In this document: positions 5,974 to 14,227 of the stretch, one piece after another
Numbering within the stretch: the stretch's first letter is position 1
How the letters are laid out: the number at the start of each line of letters is the position of its first letter
NCBI RefSeq assembly: GCF_001294335.1
Contig: NZ_LGKG01000142.1
Location: 1 to 64,000, forward strand
Origin: Streptomyces chattanoogensis
Lineage (GTDB): Bacteria > Actinomycetota > Actinomycetes > Streptomycetales > Streptomycetaceae
DNA: 64,000 bases
Reading direction: 5' to 3'
Translations under genes and position numbers: made by a program
The notes under the pieces: generated by a model
What the model was told of the DNA's origin: nothing
What the model saw: the letters and a program-made list of their open reading frames with translations, nothing else
Databases searched by the model: none

Positions 5974-7824
5974 CTACGGCTCGAGGGCGGTGCCCGTCGT
6001 CCGCAGCCAGGCATCCATGCCGAGGACCAGTTCGGCCGCCGGCCGGATGTCGTGGGCGGCGCCGTCGGCGGTCGCTTCCGTGACGGCGCCGGAGTCCAGC
6101 AGTGGCCGCACGGGGGCGTCGCGGTCGGCGGCCAGGGCCTTGAGCTCGGTGCGCAGCGCCTCGTTGTAGTGCGGGTCCTGGGTGCTGGGATAGGGGCTCT
6201 TGACCCGGTCGGCGACGAGGTCGGGCAGGACGTCACGGGTGGCGGCGCGCAGCAGCGACTTCTCGCGGCCGTCGAAGGTCTTCATGGACCAGGGGGTGTT
6301 GAAGACGTACTCGACCAGACGGTGGTCGCAGAAGGGGACGCGGACCTCGAGGCCGACGGCCATGCTGGCGCGGTCCTTGCGGTCGAGGAGTATCTGGACG
6401 AAGCGCGTCAGATGCAGATAGCTGATCTCGCGCATCCGGCGCTGGAGCCCGGTGTCGCCGTCCAGGTACGGCACTTCGGCGAGCGCCTCGCGGTAGCGGC
6501 CGTCCTGGTAGCCGCGCAGGTCGAGCTTGGCGAGCAGGCCGTGGTCCAGCAGCGCCTCGCGGGTGGCGTTGCCGCCGGCGAACCGCCCCGCCAGGCCCGC
6601 CGCGATCCAGGGGAAGGTGTCGGCGTGGACGGACTCGGGGTCGTGGAACCAGCGGTAGCCGCCGAAGACCTCGTCCGCGGACTCGCCGGAGAGGGCGACG
6701 GTCGACTGTTCCCGGACCGCCTTGAACAGCAGGTAGAGGGAGGTGTCGCCGTCGCCGAAGCCGTTGGGGAGATCGCGGGCGGCCAGGACGGCGGCGCGGT
6801 GGCCGGGATCCATCAGGGCGTTGGTGTCCAGGACGATGTCGCGGTGCTCGGAGCGGACGTGCTCGGCCAGGGCGTGCGCATACGGCCCGTCGGGGGTGCC
6901 GCGCAGGTCGTCGGGGGTGAAGTTCTCCGTGTAGCCGGTGAAGTCGACGGCGAAGGAGCGGACCGGGCCGCCGCCCCGGGCGGCGAGCGCACCGGCGGCG
7001 AGTGCGGTGATGGCGGACGAGTCCAGACCGCCGGAGAGCAGAGTGCACAGCGGCACATCGGCGATCAGCTGGCGGGCGACGATGTCGTCGAGCAGTTCGC
7101 GGATGTGCGCGACGGTGGCGTCGAGGCCGTCGGTGTGCTCGCGGGCCTCGAGGGCCCAGTAGCGCTTGACGGTGATGCCGCCGCGGCCCACTCGGACGGT
7201 CTGGCCGGGGCGCACCTCGTACATGCCCTTGTAGACGGCGTGGCCGGGGGTTTTGGTGAAGGTGATCAGCTCGGCGAGGCCCTCGGCGTCGACGGCGGGC
7301 CGTACGGAGGGGTGGGCGAGGATCGCCTTGGGCTCCGAGCCGAAGAGGACACCGTCGGAGGTCGGGTAGTAGTAGAGCGGCTTGATGCCCATCCGGTCGC
7401 GTATCAGTAAGAGTTGCTCGGTGCGCGGGTCCCAGAGCGCGAAGGCGTACATGCCGTTGAGGCGCTCGGCGAACGCCTCGCCCCATTGCAGATAGGCATG
7501 CAGGACGACCTCGGTGTCGCTGTGCGTACGGAAGGTGTGGCCGAGCCCGGCCAGCTCCTTGCGCAGCTCCCGGTAGTTGTAGACCTCTCCGCTGTAGGTC
7601 GTGACGATCAGGGTGCGGCCGCCGTGCTCCACGGCCATGGGCTGCTTACCGCCTTCGATGTCGATGACGGCGAGGCGGCGGTGCCCCAGCGCCGCGTGGG
7701 TGTCGAGCCAGGTACCCGCGGCGTCCGGCCCGCGGCAGGCCATCGTCCGGGTCATCGCCTCGAGCGTGGGGCGACGGGTGGTCAGGTCGGTGTCGTAGGA
7801 GATCCATCCGGTGATTCCGCACAC
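5974..7824 (-). CDS. asnB: asparagine synthetase, glutamine-hydrolysing
   Basis: This 616-residue enzyme makes asparagine from aspartate, ATP and glutamine. The GTG start was chosen because it puts the catalytic Cys at position 2 (MCGITG), as required for the N-terminal Ntn glutaminase, and because AAGGAGAGGAG precedes it; a longer in-frame ORF is spurious. The glutaminase domain shows RRLAVID (49-55), SGEVYN (78-83) and SDTEV (102-106). The synthetase domain shows the PP-loop SGGLDSS at 264-270 and a later GESADEVFGGY. The glutaminase motif has Ser in place of the common Asn in NGEIYN. It stands alone, divergent from the GNAT gene. A role in a secondary-metabolite amidation cannot be excluded. 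Confidence 0.92.
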   Translation of the reverse strand: MCGITGWISYDTDLTTRRPTLEAMTRTMACRGPDAAGTWLDTHAALGHRRLAVIDIEGGKQPMAVEHGGRTLIVTTYSGEVYNYRELRKELAGLGHTFRTHSDTEVVLHAYLQWGEAFAERLNGMYAFALWDPRTEQLLLIRDRMGIKPLYYYPTSDGVLFGSEPKAILAHPSVRPAVDAEGLAELITFTKTPGHAVYKGMYEVRPGQTVRVGRGGITVKRYWALEAREHTDGLDATVAHIRELLDDIVARQLIADVPLCTLLSGGLDSSAITALAAGALAARGGGPVRSFAVDFTGYTENFTPDDLRGTPDGPYAHALAEHVRSEHRDIVLDTNALMDPGHRAAVLAARDLPNGFGDGDTSLYLLFKAVREQSTVALSGESADEVFGGYRWFHDPESVHADTFPWIAAGLAGRFAGGNATREALLDHGLLAKLDLRGYQDGRYREALAEVPYLDGDTGLQRRMREISYLHLTRFVQILLDRKDRASMAVGLEVRVPFCDHRLVEYVFNTPWSMKTFDGREKSLLRAATRDVLPDLVADRVKSPYPSTQDPHYNEALRTELKALAADRDAPVRPLLDSGAVTEATADGAAHDIRPAAELVLGMDAWLRTTGTALEP

Positions 7825-7967
7825 GATGCGGCTCCTCTCCTTCGGGCGGCGGCGGGCCGTCATGTCCCGGCGGCGGCCTGTGGCAGTCACCGTACGCCCA
7901 GATAGATGCATGGGCCACCTATGCTGTCCGGGGGCCGCCCGGAACGAGACACCCAGACGCCGCATTA

Positions 7968-8021
7968 CGGAAAAGGAACGGCAAACCGCCGCCCGTCCAC
8001 CGGAAAAGGAGAGGCAAAACG
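7968..8021 (+). repeat. 21-nt direct repeat upstream of the GNAT gene
   Basis: Two copies of CGGAAAAGGAxxGGCAAAxCG (7968-7988 and 8001-8021) match at 18 of 21 positions and are spaced 33 bp start to start, about three helical turns. They lie 28 nt before the GNAT start, in the divergent asnB/GNAT promoter region. They may be binding sites for a dimeric regulator. Confidence 0.5.
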
Positions 8022-8048
8022 GCAGGTGGCGGCGTACTGTCCGCGCTC

Positions 8049-8978
8049 ATGACCCTCACCGTGCGTGATTTCCGCCCCGCCGACGCCAAGGCCGTGGCGG
8101 ACCTTCGGCGCGCCTCCCTGCCGTTCCTGATCTCCACTCCGCAGGGCGTCGCCTGGCAGCTGGCCGGCGCGCCCCGGGCGCAGCAACTCCGCCTGTTCGT
8201 CGCCGAACTGGACGGCCGGATCGCCGGCTCCGTCACCAGCTGTCTGCTGCACGAGAGCAGCACCCCGGGCCAGGGCGCGGCCACCCCGCAGGTGCACCCG
8301 GACCGCCGGGGGCGGGGCGTCGGCGGCGCGCTGCTGACCGCGGCCGAGGAGCATCTGACCGCGGCCGGCGCCACCCGCCTCTTCGCCTGGGCCGTCGACG
8401 AGCCCGGCCCGCTGGCCTTCGCCGAGCGCCGCGGCTACCGCCGCACCCGCCCGTCCCACTGCCTCCGTCTCGATCTCGCGGCCGCCGACCTGCCGCCGCT
8501 GCCCGCCTCGCTTCCCCCCGGCGTCCGCCTGTGCACCGCCGCGGACTTCGGCGCCGACCCGAGCCCGCTCTTCGCGGCCGAGGCGGAGGCCGCGGCGGAC
8601 GAGCCGAGCGATGTCGCCGCCGACGCGCTCGCCTACGAGCACTGGCTGCGCACCGTCTGGGAGCACCCCGACATCGATCTGGACCTCACCTCCGTGGTGA
8701 CCGTCGACGGCGAGGTCGCCGCCTACAGCCTGGCCACCACCGACGGCCTAGGCCGCTACGCCTCCTCCGGAACCGGCACCCGCCGCGCCTTCCGCGGCCG
8801 CGGCCTGGCCCGCCTGGCCAAGGCCCACTCCCTGCTCCGCGCCCGCGACGCCGGCTGCACCGAGGCCTTCACCGGCAACGACGCCACCAACGCCCCGATG
8901 CTCGCCATCAACCGCGCCTTCGGCTACCGCCCGTTCGCCGGGGAATGGCGGTGTGTACGGGAGCTGGGCCGGGGGTGA
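8049..8978 (+). CDS. GNAT acetyltransferase with two GNAT-like halves
   Basis: This 309-residue protein has an N-terminal GNAT domain with the acetyl-CoA loop region VHPDRRGRGVGGALL (about residues 82-96). A second GNAT-like half contains a TRRAFRGRGLARLAK segment (about 243-257) and ends with NAPMLAINRAFGYRP, a typical GNAT C-terminal motif. Tandem GNATs acetylate amines of small molecules such as antibiotics or sugars. The substrate is not evident here. It is monocistronic: its stop is 1 nt from the convergent methyltransferase stop. Confidence 0.85.
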   Translation: MTLTVRDFRPADAKAVADLRRASLPFLISTPQGVAWQLAGAPRAQQLRLFVAELDGRIAGSVTSCLLHESSTPGQGAATPQVHPDRRGRGVGGALLTAAEEHLTAAGATRLFAWAVDEPGPLAFAERRGYRRTRPSHCLRLDLAAADLPPLPASLPPGVRLCTAADFGADPSPLFAAEAEAAADEPSDVAADALAYEHWLRTVWEHPDIDLDLTSVVTVDGEVAAYSLATTDGLGRYASSGTGTRRAFRGRGLARLAKAHSLLRARDAGCTEAFTGNDATNAPMLAINRAFGYRPFAGEWRCVRELGRG

Positions 8979-8979
8979 G

Positions 8980-9615
8980 TCACGGGGCGTATGCGATCAG
9001 CGCATACCGCTCGTCCCGCACCTCCTTCCCCCACAGAGCACTCTCGCCGGAGAGCCGCTCCAGCCGGGTACGTTCCGCCAACGGGCCGACCAGCACGGCG
9101 AGTTCATCGGCCGGTATCCCCACCGGGTCCGCCTCGCCCCACCGCCCCTCGACCAGCACCAGACGCCCACCGGGGGCCAGCAGCCCGGCCCAGTGGCGGA
9201 GTACGGCCGCCGGATCGGGCAGCGCCCACAGAACGTGCCGCACCAGAACCACATCGAACCGCCCCTCCCCCACGGGCGGTTCGGCGGCGTCCCCGACCAG
9301 GAACCCGGCATCCCGGCCCGCGCACTTGGCCCGTGCCCGCGCGACCATGGCGGGCGAGCGGTCCACGCCGGTGACCCGGTGCCCCTGTTCCGCGGCGAGC
9401 AGCGCCAGACTCCCCGTACCGCAGCCGAGGTCGAGTATCCGCGCCCGCCCGGCCGGCAGCCAGGACCGCAGCCGGCCGTCCCAGGCGGCCCGCACGGCGG
9501 GGTCCCGCATCCCGTGGTCGGGCTCGTCGTCGAAGCGCTCGGCGGCGGCTTCCCAATAGGCGGCGTCGGGGCTGGAGGGCGGCAGTGCGGACAGATCCGG
9601 CAGGTCGGTACTCAT
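8980..9615 (-). CDS. class I SAM-dependent methyltransferase
   Basis: This 211-residue protein has the Rossmann SAM-binding motif ILDLGCGTGSLALLAA at about residues 58-73, an acidic residue at the end of strand 2 (VTGVDRS), and a post-I motif around DVVLVRHVLWALPDP. It resembles UbiE/BioC-type small-molecule methyltransferases. The ATG giving MSTDLPDL was preferred to upstream starts because the extra N-terminal residues are low-complexity and non-conserved in appearance. It is convergent with the acetyltransferase. The methyl acceptor is unknown. Confidence 0.85.
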   Translation of the reverse strand: MSTDLPDLSALPPSSPDAAYWEAAAERFDDEPDHGMRDPAVRAAWDGRLRSWLPAGRARILDLGCGTGSLALLAAEQGHRVTGVDRSPAMVARARAKCAGRDAGFLVGDAAEPPVGEGRFDVVLVRHVLWALPDPAAVLRHWAGLLAPGGRLVLVEGRWGEADPVGIPADELAVLVGPLAERTRLERLSGESALWGKEVRDERYALIAYAP

Positions 9616-10063
9616 GTCTCGATGGTGCCCGACACCACTGACAACGGCGGAACGGACGGCCCGGCCCGGCATCACGCCCTCCACCGTTCGTATCGTGCCG
9701 CTCAGGCCCCAGCCTCGTCCCCGATACCCGTTTTCGCCGCGCCGGACGGCCGCCGCACAGCCCGCAGCCACGCCCACGGGCGCGAAAGTGCGGGCGGTGG
9801 GTCAACTCCGGCTCACAATGCCCGCTTTGGGCATCCCTGCCTGTGCCCCCGCTTAGCGGTTCCTTAAACGGACCATAAGGATCTCCAGGATCGGCCTTCG
9901 GCCCTCAAATCCGCTGTTCAGCGGGGTTAGCGTGCTTCTCGCAAGGCGGGGTTCATGCCGCCGGCGCCGTACACCGGGGGACGGCGCCGGGCATGTGTCC
10001 CGACCCCCCACGGCCCGTCTTGCCGCTCGTCCGCTCGACGTATCCGATGAAGGAGACCCCCAC
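9616..10063. other. intergenic promoter region upstream of the LPMO gene
   Basis: I see no gene here. It contains an inverted repeat TCCTTA...TAAGGA (9861-9881) and a perfect hairpin CCGGCGCCGT / ACGGCGCCGG with a 10-nt loop (9961-9990) in the probable leader of the LPMO transcript. The area around 9850-9940 is relatively AT-rich and likely holds the promoter. Confidence 0.5.
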
Positions 10064-11086
10064 ATGACCGCTCGTCGCAAGGCCACCGGGCTCGCCCTGG
10101 CCGGTATCGCGCCGCTCGTGCTCACCGTTGTGACCGCGACTCCGGCCGCCGCGCACGGCTCGATGACGGACCCCGTCAGCCGGGTCTCGGCGTGCTACGC
10201 GGAAGGGCCCGAGAGCCCGAAGTCCGCGGCGTGCAAGGCCGCCGTGCAGGCCGGCGGCGCCCAGGCGTTCTACGACTGGAACGGGGTGCGGGACGGCAAC
10301 GCCGGCGGCCAGTCGAAGACGAAGATCCCGGACGGCAAGCTGTGCAGCGCCAACAACCCCGAGTACAAGGGCCTGGACCTGGCGCGCGCCGACTGGCCGT
10401 CCTCCAGGATGGCGGCCGGGAAGCACACGTTCCACTACAAGGCCACCGCCCCGCACAAGGGCTCCTTCGAGCTGTACATCACCAAGGCCGGCTACAACCC
10501 GGCCAAGCCGCTGAAGTGGTCCGACCTGGAGTCGAAGCCGTTCGCGAAGGTCACCGACCCGACGCTGACCAACGGTGACTACGTCTTCAGCGGCAAGGTC
10601 CCGGCCAGGTCCGGACGTCATCTGATCTACAGCATCTGGCAGCGGTCGGACAGCCCGGAGGCGTTCTACACCTGCTCCGACGTGGTGTTCGGCAAGGACA
10701 ACGGAGGGCAGGCCAACGGCAGGGCGGGCGGCGGCTCGTCCGCGACGCCCGGGACGCCCGCGCCGGCCGCGTCCGCCCCGACGGACGCCCAGATCGCGGC
10801 GGGCGCGGACAAGTCGTCGATGGACATGGGCCAGCACGGTCACGGGACGGACGCCGGCCACTCCCCCAAGGCCGACCGCTCCGGCCACTCCGGCCACTCC
10901 GCCGCAGCTGCCCCGGCCGGCGCACACCCCGACGGCGCCCTCCAGCCGGCCGACGGCAAGCACCTGGCCGAGACCGGTGGCGACAGCTCCACCGCCCCGA
11001 TGGCGATCGGCGGCGCCGCCGTACTGGCCGTGGGTGCCGCGGTCCTGTTCGCCACCACCCGCCGCAAGGCCGCCCGCGGCCGGTAA
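10064..11086 (+). CDS. AA10 lytic polysaccharide monooxygenase with cell-wall sorting signal
   Basis: This 340-residue secreted copper enzyme is predicted to cleave chitin or cellulose oxidatively. The signal peptide ends in Ala-Ala-Ala before His31, which becomes the N-terminal copper-brace His. The second copper ligand is probably His131 in ATAPHKG, with Phe201 axial in AFYTCSDVVF. After the catalytic domain (31-209) comes a Ser/Thr/Ala/Pro linker with a Met/His-rich patch (253-279). It ends in LAETG (301-305), a hydrophobic helix and a TTRRKAARGR tail, a class E sortase (LAxTG) signal. The start has AAGGAG upstream. Wall anchoring is unusual for LPMOs, which are mostly freely secreted, and suggests action on the producer's own surface glycans. 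Confidence 0.9.
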   Translation: MTARRKATGLALAGIAPLVLTVVTATPAAAHGSMTDPVSRVSACYAEGPESPKSAACKAAVQAGGAQAFYDWNGVRDGNAGGQSKTKIPDGKLCSANNPEYKGLDLARADWPSSRMAAGKHTFHYKATAPHKGSFELYITKAGYNPAKPLKWSDLESKPFAKVTDPTLTNGDYVFSGKVPARSGRHLIYSIWQRSDSPEAFYTCSDVVFGKDNGGQANGRAGGGSSATPGTPAPAASAPTDAQIAAGADKSSMDMGQHGHGTDAGHSPKADRSGHSGHSAAAAPAGAHPDGALQPADGKHLAETGGDSSTAPMAIGGAAVLAVGAAVLFATTRRKAARGR

Positions 11087-11098
11087 CCCCCACAGCCC

Positions 11099-11127
11099 GC
11101 CGGGGACCGACTGCGACGGTCCCCGGC
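11099..11127. terminator. hairpin terminator between LPMO and Lrp genes
   Basis: GCCGGGGACCG and CGGTCCCCGGC (perfect 11-nt arms, 7-nt loop) lie between convergent genes. A second GC-rich inverted repeat follows at about 11132-11168. Together they can end both transcripts. Confidence 0.7.
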
Positions 11128-11177
11128 GCACCGTGACGCCGTCCCCTCCCCGCCCCGGAGGGGGCGGCGTCGCACCG

Positions 11178-11654
11178 TCAGCCTCCCTGCGGCCCGTTCG
11201 GCGGCAGCGGACCGATGACGTCGTTGGCGACATGCTGATAGATCACCGAGCTGCGGCAGTCGACAACCTCCCGGCGCTTGAAGACGCTGTCCATCAGGAG
11301 CGTGTGAAGCCGGTCGAGGTCCGGTACGGCGACATGGACCAGGAAGTCGTCGCCGCCCGCCACGACATAGACGTTCAGCACCTCCGGCAGGGAGGTCAGG
11401 AAGGTCTTGAAGCGCTCGATGACCTCGCGGTTCATGGGGCGGATGCGGATCGTGAGCAGCGCCTGCACGGGGCGGTTGAGGGCGCGCAGATCGACCGTCG
11501 CGCGGTAGCCGGTGATCACCCCGCGGGCGCGGAGCGCGCGGACCCGCTCCAGACAGGTGGAGGGGGCGATGTTGAGCATGCGGGCGAGTTCGCGATTGGT
11601 CTGCCGTGCATCGCGCTGCAGTTCGCGGACAATCGCCGAATCAATGTCGTCCAT
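11178..11654 (-). CDS. Lrp/AsnC-family regulator
   Basis: This 158-residue protein has an N-terminal helix-turn-helix (about residues 1-55, NRELARMLNIAPSTCLERVRAL) and a C-terminal RAM/Lrp ligand domain with VYVVAGGDDFLVHVAV. The ATG giving MDDIDSAIV matches the family N-terminus; the longer ORF is discarded. Lrp proteins sense amino acids and bind DNA as octamers. It is divergent from an amino-acid permease, with an 80-nt gap containing two palindromes. It most likely controls that permease and itself in response to the transported amino acid. Confidence 0.92.
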   Translation of the reverse strand: MDDIDSAIVRELQRDARQTNRELARMLNIAPSTCLERVRALRARGVITGYRATVDLRALNRPVQALLTIRIRPMNREVIERFKTFLTSLPEVLNVYVVAGGDDFLVHVAVPDLDRLHTLLMDSVFKRREVVDCRSSVIYQHVANDVIGPLPPNGPQGG

Positions 11655-11676
11655 GGGTCCATGGTGCGGGCCCCTA

Positions 11677-11715
11677 CCGAATTTAGTTCGGTGGATCAGA
11701 AAATTGATCAATTTT
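11677..11715. promoter_or_regulatory. Lrp operator candidates between regulator and permease
   Basis: Two symmetric elements are present: CCGAA-TTTAG-TTCGG (11677-11691) and the perfect 16-bp palindrome AAAATTGATCAATTTT (11700-11715). The second lies 20 nt before the permease start, in a sharply AT-rich island. Both fit operator sites for the divergent Lrp protein. Confidence 0.65.
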
Positions 11716-11734
11716 ACGGTTACGTTCGGCGACT

Positions 11735-13042
11735 GTGACCGTACAAGAAACAAGCATTCCCGCTTCCGCACGGCCGAATGTACGGCGTCTGGGCGTCGGC
11801 GGCGGCACCGCGCTGTGCGCGGGTGCCGTGCTCGGCCCCGGTGTGCTGACCCTGCCGTCCCTGGCCGCCGCCGCGGCCGGTCCCGCCTCGATCCTGGCCT
11901 GGGCCGTCCTGCTGGCCATGTGCGTCCCGGTGGCCGCCTCCTTCGCGGCGCTCGGCGTACGGTTCCCCGACGGCGGGGGCGTGGCCACGTTCGTCCACCG
12001 GGCGATCGGGCCGCGGGCGGCGGCCGTGGTCGGGTGGTGGTTCTACGGGGCGGTGCCGCTCGGTGTGGTCGCGGCGGCCTGGATCGGCGGCACGTACGTG
12101 GCCGACGCGGCCGGCTGGGGCGAGGCGGGCGCGGCCGCGGTCGGCGGGCTGGTGCTGGCCGGGTCGCTGGTCTCCAACGCATTCGGGCTGCGGATGTCGG
12201 GGCGGGTGCAGCTGATGCTCGGGGGGCTGCTGGCGGCCGTGCTGCTGTGCGCCGTGCTGGCCGCCGCGCCGCACATCACCGCCGCGCACTTCACGCCGTT
12301 CCTGCCCGGCGGCTGGACGTCGGTCGGTTCGGCGGCCTCGGTGCTGTTCTTCGCGTTCGCCGGGTGGGAGGCGGCCAGCCATCTCTCCGGTGAGTTCGCC
12401 GATCCGGGGCGGGACCTGCCGCGGGTGACCCGTAACGCCCTCGCCGTGATCACCGTGCTCTATCTCGGCCTGGCCGTCGCCACGATCGGCGCGCTGGGTC
12501 CGGCCGCGGCCGGCACCGACACCCCGCTGACCGCGCTGCTCGCCCAGAGCGTGGGCGCCGCCGCCCGTCCGGTCGCCGCCGCGGCGGCTCTCTTCCTCAC
12601 CTTCGGGGCCGTCAACTCCTATCTGGCGGGCGCCTCCCGGCTGGGCGCCGCCCTCGGCCGGGACGGGGCGGCACCCCGCTGGCTGGCCAGGGGCGGCGAA
12701 CCGGGCGAGGTGCCGCGCCGCTCGCTCGCGGTGCTGGGCGCGGCGGCCGTCCTCGTGGCCGTGGCGGCCGGGTTCGGCGGCGCCGATCTGCACCTCCTGA
12801 TGGAGGCGACCGCCACCTGTCTGGCGGCCGTGACCCTGGCCGGCCTGGCCGCCGCGCTGGTGCTGCTGCCGCGCCGCACTCCCCTGTGGTGCGGTGTGGC
12901 CGCCGGCTCCGTGCTGACGGCGGTGGTGCTCGCCTTCTCGGGGCGGCTGCTGCTGATCCCCGCGCTGCTGGCGCTCGCCTCCACCGGCTTCCTGACGCTG
13001 CGTCGGGTGCGCGCGGCCGGCCGGCGCCGGGTCAGCGCCTGA
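11735..13042 (+). CDS. APC-superfamily amino-acid permease
   Basis: This 435-residue integral membrane protein has about 12 hydrophobic helices and a GTG start. The first helix carries the APC-type Gly-rich segment CAGAVLGPGVLTLPSLAAA (about residues 29-47), which corresponds to the unwound substrate-binding region of LeuT-fold carriers. The divergent Lrp/AsnC regulator and shared palindromes suggest amino-acid transport under substrate control. Its stop overlaps the 3' end of the convergent SRPBCC gene by 11 nt. The direction of transport and the amino acid cannot be read. Confidence 0.88.
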   Translation: MTVQETSIPASARPNVRRLGVGGGTALCAGAVLGPGVLTLPSLAAAAAGPASILAWAVLLAMCVPVAASFAALGVRFPDGGGVATFVHRAIGPRAAAVVGWWFYGAVPLGVVAAAWIGGTYVADAAGWGEAGAAAVGGLVLAGSLVSNAFGLRMSGRVQLMLGGLLAAVLLCAVLAAAPHITAAHFTPFLPGGWTSVGSAASVLFFAFAGWEAASHLSGEFADPGRDLPRVTRNALAVITVLYLGLAVATIGALGPAAAGTDTPLTALLAQSVGAAARPVAAAAALFLTFGAVNSYLAGASRLGAALGRDGAAPRWLARGGEPGEVPRRSLAVLGAAAVLVAVAAGFGGADLHLLMEATATCLAAVTLAGLAAALVLLPRRTPLWCGVAAGSVLTAVVLAFSGRLLLIPALLALASTGFLTLRRVRAAGRRRVSA

Positions 13043-13514
13043 GGCGGCGCAGCAGCCGGACGTACGGGCTCCACCGCGCGGGCCGGGCGACGGTGCCCGT
13101 ACAGGCGCGTTCGGCGTCGTCCAGGCTGTCCTCCAGGACCGCATCGTGGAACCAGCGGTAGGCCAGCGGCCAGGAGAGCCGGGCCGGGCCGTGGGCCCGC
13201 ATCGCGAGGGTGTGGCGCAGGAGGGTGCGGTCCGGGCCGAGCGGATGCACGGTGTACTCGTGGAAGCCGTCGAAGCCGCGCGGCCCGCGGAAGGCGAAGC
13301 GCACCCACTGGCCCGGCACATGGGCCGTCACCGTGTAGCGGACGGGCCCGTGGCCGCCGACCGCCCCCGGGCCCAGTGGGCGGTCGAGCGCCATCGGGGG
13401 CCAGTCGCGGCGCGGCCAGAGCCGGTCGGCGTCGCCGGACAGTCCGTCGATCAGCGCTCCCGCCTCGGCCGCGGGCACCGGCAGCACCCTTTCGTGCACG
13501 TTGTAGACCCCCAT
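13032..13514 (-). CDS. SRPBCC-family protein
   Basis: This 160-residue soluble protein has the START/SRPBCC helix-grip pattern: an N-terminal strand (VYNVHERVLPVPAAEAGALIDGL), repeated beta strands such as VRYTVTAHVPGQWVRFAFRGP and GFHEYTVHPLGPDRTLLRHTLAM, and a long C-terminal helix region. Such proteins bind hydrophobic ligands. It is divergent from the TetR gene and separated by only 82 nt carrying two inverted repeats, so it is the probable TetR target. Ligand unknown. Confidence 0.75.
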   Translation of the reverse strand: MGVYNVHERVLPVPAAEAGALIDGLSGDADRLWPRRDWPPMALDRPLGPGAVGGHGPVRYTVTAHVPGQWVRFAFRGPRGFDGFHEYTVHPLGPDRTLLRHTLAMRAHGPARLSWPLAYRWFHDAVLEDSLDDAERACTGTVARPARWSPYVRLLRRLRR

Positions 13515-13553
13515 AGCGGGCAGGCCCCTTTCCGGAGAGTTTCCAGCCAGTTT

Positions 13554-13590
13554 TTAGAGAGACTTCTCTAATATTATGGAGGGTACCCTC
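13554..13590. promoter_or_regulatory. two TetR operator candidates
   Basis: TTAGAGA-GACT-TCTCTAA (13554-13571) and the perfect 12-bp palindrome GAGGGTACCCTC (13579-13590) lie between the divergent SRPBCC and TetR genes; the second ends 6 nt before the TetR ATG. Autoregulation plus control of the SRPBCC gene is the natural reading. Confidence 0.65.
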
Positions 13591-13596
13591 TAGAAC

Positions 13597-14193
13597 ATGG
13601 CCAGGCCACCCCGCTTCGACACCGCGCTCCTCCTCGACGCCGCCGTGCGGCTCGCCGCCGAGCACGGCCCCACGGGCGTCACCATGTCCGCGGTCGCGGC
13701 GGCCGCCGGCGCCCCCAGCGGCTCGCTCTACCACCGCTTCACCGGCCGCCCCGCGCTGCTCGCCGAGGTGTGGCTGCGGACCGTGGAACGTTTCCAGGAG
13801 GGCTACTTCGCCGCACTGACGTCGTCCCCGGACCCGCGCACCGCGGGCTGCGCGGCGGCCCGGCACGTCGTGGCATGGTGCCGCGCGCACCCCGAAGAGG
13901 CCGCACTGCTCCAGTACGGGGCCCGGGAGTTCGGGCGTGACGGGTGGCCGGAGGAGCACCGGCGGCGCGCCGACGAGGGCAACGGCCGGATTTTTGCGTC
14001 CGTGGCGGACCTCGCGGACGCGCTGGGGGCGAGCGGCCCGCAGGACACCGAACGGGTCACGCTCGCCGTCATCGACGTCCCGCTGACGCTGGTCCGACGC
14101 CATCTGCGGGACGGCACACCGCTGCCCGTACACGCCGAGGAGCTGGCGGAGCGGTGCACGGATGCGCTGCTGGTCGCCGTCCCGCAGGGCTGA
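13597..14193 (+). CDS. TetR-family regulator
   Basis: This 198-residue protein has an N-terminal helix-turn-helix (TMSAVAAAAGAPSGSLYHRFTGRPALLAEVW, about residues 29-59) and an all-helical ligand domain. It is divergent from an SRPBCC protein and probably represses it through the palindromes in the 82-nt gap. Such pairs often respond to a lipophilic compound that the SRPBCC protein may also bind; this is an inference. Confidence 0.88.
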   Translation: MARPPRFDTALLLDAAVRLAAEHGPTGVTMSAVAAAAGAPSGSLYHRFTGRPALLAEVWLRTVERFQEGYFAALTSSPDPRTAGCAAARHVVAWCRAHPEEAALLQYGAREFGRDGWPEEHRRRADEGNGRIFASVADLADALGASGPQDTERVTLAVIDVPLTLVRRHLRDGTPLPVHAEELAERCTDALLVAVPQG

Positions 14194-14227
14194 CGGCGCG
14201 GCGGACGGGCCGGGCCGCCGGGCCGGG

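Noticed and set aside
11086..11178. Additional small gene between LPMO and Lrp
   Set aside because: The short gap is filled by terminator hairpins and holds no coding signal.
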